The notes under the pieces are model-generated. The model saw nothing but the letters and a program-made list of their open reading frames with translations, was not told where the DNA came from and did no database searches. Source: Trichuris trichiura (Eukaryota; Nematoda; Enoplea; Trichinellida; Trichuridae). Taken from it: DNA of 64,000 nucleotides. The DNA lies in the NCBI GenBank assembly GCA_037903355.1, contig JBAJFE010000018.1:62001-126000 (forward strand), written 5' to 3'. Shown here in pieces: positions 45,366-54,935 of the stretch; position 1 is the first letter of the stretch; each line of letters opens with the position of its first letter. The position numbers were made by a program, and so were the translations under genes.

Positions 45366-48300
45366 TAGGTTCTCAAAGTGGGCGATATCGCCCCCTGGGG
45401 GGCGATGAGAGAGCACAGGGGGGCGATGGGCAACCCATGCGGGGGCGTTGAGAATCGCATAAGAGGAATTCTGGCAGAATTGTCTCTAGCACAAAAAGGC
45501 TGTCAGAAAAACCGGCGTAAGAAGGGCCTTTCTTAACTCGTTCTCGCCAGAAGTAGAGCCGGGACTTTAAAAGAGGTCAAGTGGGGATGGAGGGCGCAAT
45601 TGAACAATGGCGTTTTTCATGGTTCAACTCCGCCAAAAATGGAGACAGTAAGTTCAAAGAAGGTCAAGTGGGGATTGCTTACAGTTCATCCTATTCTGCC
45701 CTAGCCTAAGCTTACACATAACGTGTATGCCCATTGTGTTTCGCGTGCCAGCAATCCATGCACAGCTGTTTCATTCCTTCACGTCCACTGTTCCTTTGTT
45801 CCATTGCGCTCTTAATCCTCACTTGACTTCCTCTGAAAATGCCTCCTCCAATTCTGGCGGAGACGAGTTTAAAAAAATCCGGTGCGGCAACCTGTCAGCT
45901 AAGTTCCTTTCGCACCCTGGTGGTCACCTTACTCTTTCATCCTTGTGTTTAGGCTAATACTTCCTGGGCGCAGAGTCTTTCTGTGAGTCTTCCCATTAGG
46001 GTTCTTCCGTGTTCCTGCTTCGTCATCGGAGGATTTTTGTTTCTGTTCCGTGTGCCTTGTTCCCCCAACATTTTACGGCATTTTACCTTTGTACAAGACA
46101 TACTCGTGAATATACATACATATTTGTTTCTTGTTCTTGCCGTTTACTGCAAATAAACGGAATCGTTGCCGCAACTTCTCAGCCCTCTAATACAGCAACA
46201 ACAAGAACCATCATTTCGTGGCCTTCTTTATATGACGGAAGTATGAAAGAAACGCAGGCAGTACAGCTCAGACTATTTGAAGTATGGTTTTACACAATCA
46301 CCTGCGAATAAATGGTTATCTCTGTGTTTGATTTGTGGTAGTGGTTTCGAACGAATCTGTGAAGCCATCGAGGCTATACGACCACATTAATAGAGTACAT
46401 CCAGACATGCGTGACAAGAACATCAGCTACTTTCAGTCGCTTCGCCAGAAATTTTGTACAAGGAACATATTGCCGCGTATGTTGCCATCGGCACCAGAAA
46501 AAGATAAAGATGGCCAGCGTGCGTCTTATACCATTTCACTACTGATTGCAAAATTTGGAAAGCCACATAACATTGGGGAAACACTGTTGCTTCCCGTGAT
46601 TAGCGAAGTTATCCAGACTGTACTGCACATGTTACCAACTAAAATAATTGGAAGGATACCTCTGAGTAATGACACAGTGCAAGGAAGGATTGACGAAATG
46701 AGCAACGACGTAGAATGCACTCTATGCGACTTCTTGAGAGCAACGCATTTTTCTTTGCAGCTTGATTAATCGATCTTACCTAACAATGAAGCATTATTAA
46801 TAGGTTATGTCACATTCGTAATGGATGAAGCCCTGGTACAGGAACTGCTGTTTGCCACACAGTTGCAGACAGATACCAGAGACGAAGCCCTATTTGCTCG
46901 CTGTAGAAAAATGTTTCAAGGATAAAAACATGCCTATGGCGAACATAGTTGCTGTGGCAAGCGATGGAGCACCGTCGATGGTGGGCTGCTACCGCGGCTT
47001 TCTTGCACATTTGAAGCAGCTCGTTCCTGGCCTTTTTCTGGTTCATTGCGTCGTTCACCGACAGCATTTAGCCACAAGACGCCTGAGCGAACGATTAAAC
47101 TGATCACTATTACAGCGGTTGATACCATCAAAAGTAAATCGCTGAATGAGGGATTATTCAGACAGCTTGGTGAACAGAATGATGAAGACTTCAATCGCCT
47201 ATTATTTCACACTGAAGTTCGCTGGTTGTCGAAGGGTGCTTGTTTAACTCGCTTTTACAGCCTCTTTGACACAGTTCTAGAACTTTTGTGGTGTGTGAAT
47301 CCTTCTCTACGAGAACATTTAAAGAAAAACAAGAAGGACATCGCGTATCTGGCAGACATATACTACAAGTTCAATGCAATGAACTTGCAGCTCCAAGGCA
47401 GTAACTTAAACTTGATTAAAACTAAAGGAGTTATATCTGCTTTCGTCGCGAAATTGCCAATTTTCAAACGAAACTTCCGGGCCGGTGAGTTCTATCAGTT
47501 TCCCTTTCTAGCTGCACTGAAGGAGGAAGAGGACATCGCTGAGCAAGAAGTTGAAGTGTACTGTCAACACTTGGAAATGCTGCACGTTGACTTCACGGAA
47601 CGGTTCAGTGATATTCTTAACTTGAAAATTCCACAGTGGGCAATAGACCCTATGTCCAACGTCGGTGAAGCGGAGATGGAATTGCAGGGAAAACTGACTG
47701 AACTGCAAAGCAATGAAGAGCTGAAAGTGAAATTGAAAAGTGAATATCAGCAGTTTTGGCTACAGAGCGAAATAAGGAAGCTTTTCCGCTGTTATGGGCT
47801 GCTGTAGAAAACATCCTTATTGCGTTTCCATTGTCTTATTTAGCAGATTGCGGATTTAGCGCAGTTACGAGGCTTCTAAGTAGCAAGAGAGAAGTCGGCT
47901 GGACGTAGTGAATCGAGGCGACCTTAGACCGATGATGATAAAGATGCAGCCAAACGTAGACAACTTGCTCGTACTGCATTAAGCACACCCATCACATTGA
48001 GTAGTGTCCGTTCATGTGCAGTCGCAAACTTGCGTTATAGTTTCTTTTGTATTTTCTCGCTTAAGCGCTTTCACTTCAATCTGGTTCCTTGTCACTACAA
48101 TTCTTTTGGTGTGCATAAGAAAACAAACAGACGCACACTGGTTGTTTTTTTCAGGAAAGGGTAATGAATGCTTCTTGCATATGTGACTCCATGTCCTGAA
48201 AAATGTGACAAGAGATGTGAAAGGCAAGCAGAAATTTTCACATCGTAAAGTGGTTGGTGGGAAAGCAGGAGTGGTATAGTACGTCTTTCAGGTGATGAGG

Positions 48301-48526
48301 AGTTGAAGTCTTTTGTGCAGAATGTTCTCACGAGTAGCGGTTTTGCAAAAATTTTCCCATCGGGAGCGACGGAGGGAAATGTTTGAGAACCTACTAACCT
48401 CCCGACCATGCCACGTCCAACCTTCCTGCCAATCAGCGCGCTCAAAATTGAGCAATCAGAATTGGGGAGCAGTAGCGGTCAGGAACGTTCTCTGGGGGGC
48501 GATGGAGCAAAAAGGTTGAGAACCTA
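45366..48526 (+). mobile_element. hAT (ZBED-type) DNA transposon, 3.16 kb, both ends present
   Basis: The left end reads TAGGTTCTCAAAGTGGGCGA and the right end, inverted, TAGGTTCTCAACCTTTTTGC. The leader holds blocks GTCAAGTGGGGAT and CTTAGGCTAGGGCA (in inverse), shared with 1-995 and with the element at 20117. The region before the right end has CCAATCAGCGCGCTCAAAAT. The flanking 8-mers CTACATCC and TGGTTTAA do not match. The left flank is BEL/Pao reverse transcriptase, and the right flank is the start of a tandem gene unit. So the element sits on a rearrangement point or lost its target duplication. Confidence 0.85.
46321..47990 (+). pseudogene. ZBED-type hAT transposase pseudogene
   Basis: The order is as in the copy at 5228-6940. 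A BED finger start CLICGSGF (46328) is followed after a frame change by HINRVHPDMRDKN. Then comes ASYTISLLIAKFGKPHNIGE (46515-46580) and LQLD, immediately followed by a stop (46767) at the position after the first catalytic-region Asp. SDGAPSMVG (about 46960) and HCVVHRQHLATR follow. RWLSKGACLTRF then opens the long intact stretch 47046-47807, which includes the alpha-helical insertion. The dimerisation domain is degraded (NRGDLRP, about 47905). At least three frame changes and two stops make it inactive. It is the best preserved hAT transposase in the window. Confidence 0.88.
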
Positions 48527-48695
48527 TGGTTTAAACTGTGAAGTTTTTAAAGTGCTGCTTAGAGGCCCCAGCCTCAACTGTCTGCAAAACAGTGTCAGTA
48601 GTCAATAGGTTTCGTGTTCAGTCTGCCTCATAACTCGTCCCTGGGATTAAACCGCTACACGTGTAACGATACTTAAAATTACTGATTGTAGGGAA

Positions 48696-49174
48696 ATGAG
48701 TGACAGAGCAGACCAGTTGAAGAAGACACTTCTTATTGCAAGTCCTGATGAAAGCGTTGCAGAAAATTTCGCTGAAGAAAAAAATGCTGTTAGCGTAGTC
48801 GGAATGCCACACGATTATGAACGTCAGCAAGCGAACAAGGCCCACGGCATTGCACGCGATAAAAAACTCTCAGATAATGAAAACTGGAAAATAGGTACTG
48901 AAGGGGCCACTTCTCTCATGGAGAGTCAGCCAGGTGATTGCATCATTCTCAAATCTTTCTCTTCCACATGGCTAAGCTTATGTCTTTTTCAGATGACGTT
49001 AGACTACATGCTTCAACAGCTCCGACAAAAGTTACGGAAACCAACGACTCTATCTTGCGCTCGTTCCTTGCGCTTGTTATCTTCATCATTTTTCAGTCTC
49101 TGGAAATGCAGCCAACTACAAGAAGCGGGCTACTAATTGGGGTTTGGTACCTGCTGTTGCACCGGGTGGACTAA
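48696..49174 (+). CDS. array gene, copy 1: two-exon small membrane protein, unknown family
   Basis: Exon 1 is 48696-48933, the intron 48934-48992 (59 nt, CCAG|GTGATT to TGTCTTTTTCAG), and exon 2 48993-49174. Splicing in phase 1 gives 139 residues. The unspliced frame would run into unrelated sequence, and the second frame is open only from within the intron. Residues 1-79 are hydrophilic with the family motifs MSD..DQ.KKTLLI, SPDE, AEEKNAVSV and ER/HQQA. Then DDVRL crosses the junction, and residues 100-116 (ILRSFLALVIFIIFQSL) are hydrophobic. A second short hydrophobic run lies at 125-135. AATAAA follows 15 nt after the stop (49190). No signal peptide is seen, so a tail-anchored or hairpin membrane protein is likely. 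The hAT end lies 170 bp upstream and may have replaced promoter sequence. Confidence 0.68.
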
Positions 49175-49199
49175 GTGTTAACATACGCAAATAAACCTT

Positions 49200-50335
49200 A
49201 ATGACAATATGAGGACAGAATGTATAGGAAATTCATTCATGTGCTAGTTTACAGAAGTATCAGCTTGCTTCTGCAAGCTGAATATGTTTCAGATTTTTAA
49301 TCATGCCATTTGAATCTGCCACAAGTAGACACATGCGACTCAGATAATAGGAGTAGCACATACCAATACATAGCACGCATTCTTAAGGGAACTCAGTGGA
49401 TGGACTTCTAGGTAGAAGAAAAACTTGAGTGTAGGTCTACTTTAAAAAATCCTTATACTGTGGATAGCTACAGCGGGCTTTGCTGCTTTCATTGCCGCAG
49501 AATGAAAACATACTACCTTCAAAATACCACAACGCAGTGATTGGTGCATTCCGAATGATCTTGCACAATAAAAGCGATATTTGCATGTAGACTAATCTTC
49601 GAATAACGGAAGAATACTGGTCTCTGATAACTAGATTGGATTCATGTCAATGGCTACACATTAATTCGCGTATCTGTTCAGCCAATGTCACTTCAAAACA
49701 TTTTTAAGGTACTGAAAAGATTCAAAAAGCTATAGAACATTATTTGCTTTCATGAGACTAATTAAAGCTGCTTATTAACGTGTTACGGGTTTTATTCGGC
49801 TCAGTAACGCTGAAGCCCCTGCCTTAAACAGCACTTGGACAAGCTTTTGTCTACAAACTCCAATCAGCTAACGTTTCAATGGAGTGTACCTCAGTGCTGA
49901 AAGCATTATGCTAGTGTGACATGGTAAATGTGAACCTACAGTCACATTGTCATAGCTCTTCATATCTCTCATTATGCGTTGCTCTCATTTATAAAATTAT
50001 TTTTAACGCAAAGTGGCCTTTTGAAATCATTTCTCAATGGCGGAAACCTCCTGTCAAACCATATGAAAGCTTCATGACGCCCTCAAGTTAATACGGTCAG
50101 GCTTGAATAGCAAAATAATAACGATAAGCTAGACGTATGACGGCCGCTGACATCTTTATGAATTTACAGTTTAAAGTGGGAAATATTTAAAGAGTAGCTT
50201 GGCGGCCCCAGCCTCATTTGTCTGCAAAAGAGTGTCAGTAGTCAATAGGTTTGGTGCTCAGTCTGCTTGATAACTTCTCCCAAGGCTTCAACTGCTACAC
50301 GTGTAACGATTCCTGAATTTACTGAATCTTGGAAA
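49200..50335. other. array spacer between copies 1 and 2
   Basis: The spacer is about 1.1 kb, repeated in the other units, and holds no gene of its own. It ends in the upstream block with CAAAAGAGTGTCAGTAGTCA that precedes each start codon and probably contains the promoter. Confidence 0.7.
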
Positions 50336-50838
50336 ATGAGTGACAGACCGGACCAGTATAGGAAGACACATCTTACTCGAAGTCCTGACAAAGGCTTTGG
50401 ACTAAACTTGGCTGAAGAAAAAGCTGTTAGCGTTGCAGGACTGCCAAACAAACGTGAACGTCAGCAACCGACGAAGGCCCACAGCGGTAAATGCAATAGG
50501 AAGTTACCAGATTATGAAAACTCTAAGAAAAGCACTGAAGGGGCCACTGCTTACATCTATAGTCTGCCAGGTGGTATCATTCTGAAATCTTTCTCTTCCA
50601 CATGGCTAAGCCTATGTCCTTTTCAGATGACGTTAGACTAGAAATTCAAGCAGCTCTGAGAGAACACGCAGAGCACAATGACAACTCCTTCCTGAGCTCG
50701 CTCTGTATCAGTTTCATCGACACGAGTGTTTTCTTTTTCTTTCTTTGTAAGCTTACCCAGATTCCAGACTTTTGGACAATCATTGGGCTTTGCGGCATAT
50801 TCTTAGAAGCGTGCATTGAAACTTATTTCCGACAATAA
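50336..50838 (+). CDS. array gene, copy 2: two-exon small membrane protein
   Basis: Exon 1 is 50336-50570, the intron 50571-50626 (56 nt, CCAG|GTGGTA to GTCCTTTTCAG), and exon 2 50627-50838, giving 148 residues. The open frame extends upstream of 50336, but MSDRPDQ is the start conserved in all copies. Compared with copy 1, one codon is missing in the AEEK.AVSV motif, and the segment after it differs strongly. Exon 2 begins DDVRL and then encodes a longer hydrophobic region (SLCISFIDTSVFFFFLCKL, then WTIIGLCGIFLEACI), clearly two membrane-spanning candidates. The stop codon lies inside the poly(A) signal (CAATAAAC). It is intact and may be expressed. Confidence 0.68.
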
Positions 50839-51987
50839 ACTTTAACGACAGCACGACGACGTGATCTATCACAGATTCAGTAATGTTGTATTTGATAGAA
50901 TTATCGGCTTGCGTCTGCATGCTGAATATGTTTCAGACTTTTAGTCATGCCATTTGAGTCCGCCACAAGTAGGCGCATGTTTAATGCGACTAAGATAATA
51001 GGAGTACCACATGCCGATAGACAGCACGCACTTTAAGTGGAGTCTCTGTGTGGGATTATGCGTAGACCGAAAGCTTGAGTGTAGATTTTACTTTGAAAAA
51101 CCTTCATATCGAGGATAGCTACAGCGGACATTGCTGCTTTCATTGCCGCAGAATGAAGACATAACCACATTCAAAATACCACAACGCAGCGATTCGCGCA
51201 TTCTGCATGATGGTGCACAGCAAAAGCCGTGTTTGAATGGAGACTAATCTTCGAATAACGGAAGGATAGAGATCTCTGATAAGCAGATAGGATTCGTGTG
51301 GATTACTACACATTAACTCGCGTATCTGTTAAGCTCATACGAGTTTTGAAAATTTTTAATGTACTGAAAAGGTTTAAGAAGCTCAAGAACAAAATTTACT
51401 TCCATCAGACTAATGTAAGCAGCTTATTAATGTGTTACGGGTTTTATTTAATTCAGTACTGCTGAAGCCCCTGCGTTAAACAGCAACTGGCCGCGCTTTT
51501 GTCTACAAACTCCAATCAGCTAACGTTCCATTCCAGTGTACCTCAGTCCTGAAAGCATTATGTTCGTTTGACTTCGTAAACTCGACGCTACCGTTACAAT
51601 GTGCTATCTGTCCACATTTGTCATTATGCATTGCTTTCATCTGTCAAAATGTTTTTAAGGCAGAATGGCCACTTGAAATGATTTCTCAATAGTGGAGACC
51701 TCAAGTCAAAGGGAGCGAAAATTTTAAGATGCCCTCAAGTTAATACGGCCAGGATTAAATAGTAAAATGTTAAGGATAAGCAAGTATTTTGACAGTTGCT
51801 GTCATCCTTATGAAGTTATAGTTTGAACTGTGAAGTTTTGATGGTGTTGCCTGTACGCCCCAGTGTCATTCGTCTGTAAAACAGTGTCAGTAGTGAATAG
51901 GTTAGGTGCACAGTCTGCTCCGTAACTTGTCCGAAGGGTTAAACTGCTATACGTGTAAGAGCTTTTGAATTTAGTGCTTATACGGAA
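50839..51987. other. array spacer between copies 2 and 3
   Basis: The counterpart of the spacer at 49200-50335, with the same landmarks in the same order. No independent gene. Confidence 0.7.
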
Positions 51988-52480
51988 ATGAGTGCGTAAA
52001 GAGATTACCTTAGCAAGGCACTTCTGGTTGGAAGTGCTCATGAAAAGATTGGAATAGCATTCCCTGAAGAGAAAAGCAATTAGCTTAGCGGGAGTGTAAA
52101 CGTATCCACGTGAGCAAAGGCCAGAGCATCACAGGCCATAGGAGGTTGCCAGGTAATCTAAAGTCCCAAAAGAGCACTGAAGGACCCAGTGCGCTTATGG
52201 AGAGTCAGCCAGGTGATGGTATTATCCTGAAATCTTTCTGTTGCACATAGCTAAGCTTATGGCATTTCGAGATGACCTTAAACTGCACACTCAAGCAGCT
52301 GTCACAACAGTTGCCGAGGCAGACATCAACTGTTTCTTGTGCTGATTCATTTCGCGCGCGTCATCTACACCACTTTTTCCCTTTTTATTCTTTGGAGATG
52401 CAGCCAACTAGCAGAAATACGGCTACTAATTGGGCTTTGTTGCATATTCTTCCAGACATGCACTAAATGTTAATTTGGGC
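51988..52480 (+). pseudogene. array gene, copy 3: broken copy
   Basis: The start ATGAGTGCG is followed at once by TAA. Exon 1 is scrambled by several indels, although pieces such as GAGAGTCAGCCAG|GTGATGG and the 58-nt intron (52214-52271, ending TTTCGAG) remain. Exon 2 reads DDLKLHTQAAV and then meets TGA after about 25 codons. The poly(A) signal AATAAA (52492) is still there. This unit has lost coding function, while its neighbours keep theirs. Confidence 0.85.
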
Positions 52481-52499
52481 AAATAAACTTTAATGGCAA

Positions 52500-53623
52500 C
52501 TTAAGGAAAGACTGCTTAAGAAGTTCATCGAAGTTGTACTCTTTAAAAATAACAGTTTGCTTCTGCAAGCTGAATATATTTCAGAATTTTAATGATGCCA
52601 TTTCAATCTGCCACAAGTAGACGCATACGACACAGATAATAGGAGTAGGACATACCAGTAGGCAACACGCATTTTTAAGTGAACTCGGCGGGTGGACTTC
52701 AAGGAAGAAGGAAAACTTGAATGTAGAGTTTACTTTAAAAAATACTGGCACTGAGGATAGCTACAGCGGGCTTCGCTGCTCTCATTGCTGCAGAATAAAA
52801 ATACTACATTCAAAATACCACACTGCAGTGATTGGCGCATTCTGCGTGATTGTGCACACTAAAAGCGATACTTGAATGTAGACTAATCTTCGAATAACGG
52901 AAGAATAGAAGTCTCTGATAAGTAGACTGGATTCAAGTCGATGGCTACACATTAATTTGCGTATCTGTTCAGCTCATATCCCTTTTAAAAATCAGTATAC
53001 TCAAAACATCCAAGAAGATCTGGAGCATAATTTACTTCCATCAAGCTGACGAGAGCTGCGTATTAATGAGTTACGATTTTTATTCACTTCAGTAATGCTG
53101 AAGCCCCTGCCTTGAACAGGAAGTGGACAAACGTTTGTCTACAAACCCTAATTAGGTAACCTCTCTATCAAGTGTATCTCAGTTCTAAAGCCATTGGCTC
53201 AGTTTGACTTCGTAAGCTTGACTCTGACGTCGGAATGTGGTATCTGTGCACTTCTCGCATTATGCATTGCCTTCATCTATCGAAAAGGTTTCAAGGCAAA
53301 GTGGCCACTGCCTGCAATTTCTCAATAATGGAGACCTCAAGTCAAAGCACGTGAAAATTTCAAGATGCCTTGAAGTTAATACGGTCAAGCTTAAATAGTA
53401 AAATACTAACGATAATCAAGACTTTTGACAGTCGTTGACATCTTTATGAAGTTATATTTTAAACTGTCAAGTTTTTAAAGTGTTGCCTGGAGGGCGTAGG
53501 CTCATTTGTCTGCAAAACAGTGTCAGTAGTCAATAGGCTTGGTGTTCAGTCGGGTTGATAACTCGTCCCAAGGATTAAACTGCTACGCGTGTAACGATTC
53601 TTGAATTTACTGATTGTAGGGGA
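52500..53623. other. array spacer between copies 3 and 4
   Basis: Same spacer sequence as in the other units, ending in the conserved upstream block (CTGCAAAACAGTGTCAGTAG). No independent gene. Confidence 0.7.
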
Positions 53624-54111
53624 ATGAGTGACATACCGGACCAGTTTAAGAAGACACTTCTTATTGGAAGTCCTGATGAAAACCTTGGAGTAAATTTGGC
53701 TGAAGAAAAAAATGCGGTTAGCGTAGCGGGAGTGCCAGAGAAACGTGAACATCAGCAAGCTAGCAACGCCCAGAGCATTACGTTCGAAGAAATGTTCGCA
53801 GATCATGAAGACTGCAAAATATGCACTGAAGGGGACACTGCTCTCATCGATAGTCTGCCAAGTGATGTCATGATTCTGAAATCTTTCTCTTCAGCATGGC
53901 TAAGCTTATGCCATTTTCAGGTGACGTTAGACTACACGCTCGTGCAGGTCTGGGAAAAGATACAGACACCAACAGCTCTATCTTGGGCTCGTTCTTTGCT
54001 TTTGTCATGTTCGCCACTGTTTTCTTTTTCAGTCTCTGGAAGTTTAGCCAGCAACCAGAAATGTTGGTACTAATTTTGGTTTGCTGGACATGGTTGCACC
54101 GCTTGTACTGA
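53624..54111 (+). CDS. array gene, copy 4: two-exon small membrane protein
   Basis: Exon 1 is 53624-53861, the intron 53862-53920 (59 nt, CCAA|GTGATG to GCCATTTTCAG), and exon 2 53921-54111, giving 142 residues. The N-terminal motifs MSD, DQFKKTLLIGSPDE, NLAEEKNAVSVAG and HQQA are kept. The middle (FEEMFADHEDCKICTEGD) is unlike copy 1. Exon 2 gives SDVRLHARAG, then a strongly hydrophobic run (ILGSFFAFVMFATVFFFSLW) and a second one (MLVLILVCWTWL). The donor is weaker than in copies 1 and 2 (AA|GT). The poly(A) signal is changed to AGTAAA (54127). By my hand count, exon 1 has 44 of 79 residues identical to copy 1, although 191 of 237 bases match. Confidence 0.66.
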
Positions 54112-54935
54112 GTGTGAACTTGCGAAAGTAAACCTTAAGGACAATATGACGGCGCAATGTGTAGAAAATTCTTTTACGCCGTGATTTATAGAAGTATCAG
54201 CTTGCGTGTGCATGCTGAATATGTTTGAGATTATTCATCATGCCATTTCATGCCGCAAGCAGACCTGTCGCATGCGGTGAAAGTACTAGGAGTAGCGCAG
54301 CAATGTGCAGCAGACATTTTTAAGTAAAGTGAGTAAGTGGGCTCTTGGGTGGAAGGAACAGTTGGGTGTAAGCTGAGTTGAGTTACTTATGAAATCCTGT
54401 GTTGCCGGATAATTCTAGCTGGCTTTGCTGCCTTATTTTTCGGAGGATGAAGTACACTATGTGCAAAAATCTAGAAAGCAGCCATTTACACAAGGGACAA
54501 GAGGGTTTGGAGTAAAGGGCAGGTTTGAATGCAGGCTCATTGTAAAATAACGTAACAATAGGTGCTTCCGACGAGGAGACTTAAATCATGTCGATGACTA
54601 CACTTTAACTCATTCATCCGTTCACCTTGTCTCAGTGGTAGAACTTTTGAGTATCCTGAAAGCATTGAAAAACTCAGGAAGATGATGTGCTTTCATCGGA
54701 CTAACGAAAGTTGCTGGCTAATGATTTATGATCCTTACTCAATTGAGTAACTCTTAAGCGTCTACCTGAGATGGCAAGTGCATACAATTTTTTCTACAAA
54801 CCCTAATCGCGTAACATTTCAATAGAGTTTATAGGAACTCTGACTGCTCTGGTTGATTTTGACTTCCCAAACTTGGCTCCACTGTCACAATGTCATATCT
54901 CTCCATATTTCTCATTATGCATTGGTTTCATCTAA
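54112..54935. other. array spacer after copy 4, diverging
   Basis: The same landmarks as in the other spacers are found (CAGCTTGCGTGTGCATGCTG, GGAGTAGCG, TTCTACAAACCCTAATC, CATTATGCATTG), but they are more diverged, and similarity fades after about 54935. This marks the right edge of the array. Confidence 0.65.

Larger units (their letters stand above)
48527..54935 (+). repeat. tandem array of four about 1.64-kb gene-bearing units
   Basis: The conserved start codons are at 48696, 50336, 51988 and 53624, giving steps of 1640, 1652 and 1636. The whole unit is repeated: the upstream block (CTGCAAAACAGTGTCAGTAG, then GTCAATAGG), the two exons, the AATAAA, and a long 3' spacer with CTTGCTTCTGCAAGCTGAATA, ATAGGAGTAG and GCTGAAGCCCCTGC. 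Unit 1 lacks the sequence before TTTAAACTGTG because the hAT ends there. After unit 4 the spacer similarity continues to about 54935 (TCATTATGCATTG). The array arose by repeated unequal exchange of one ancestral gene unit. Confidence 0.93.
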
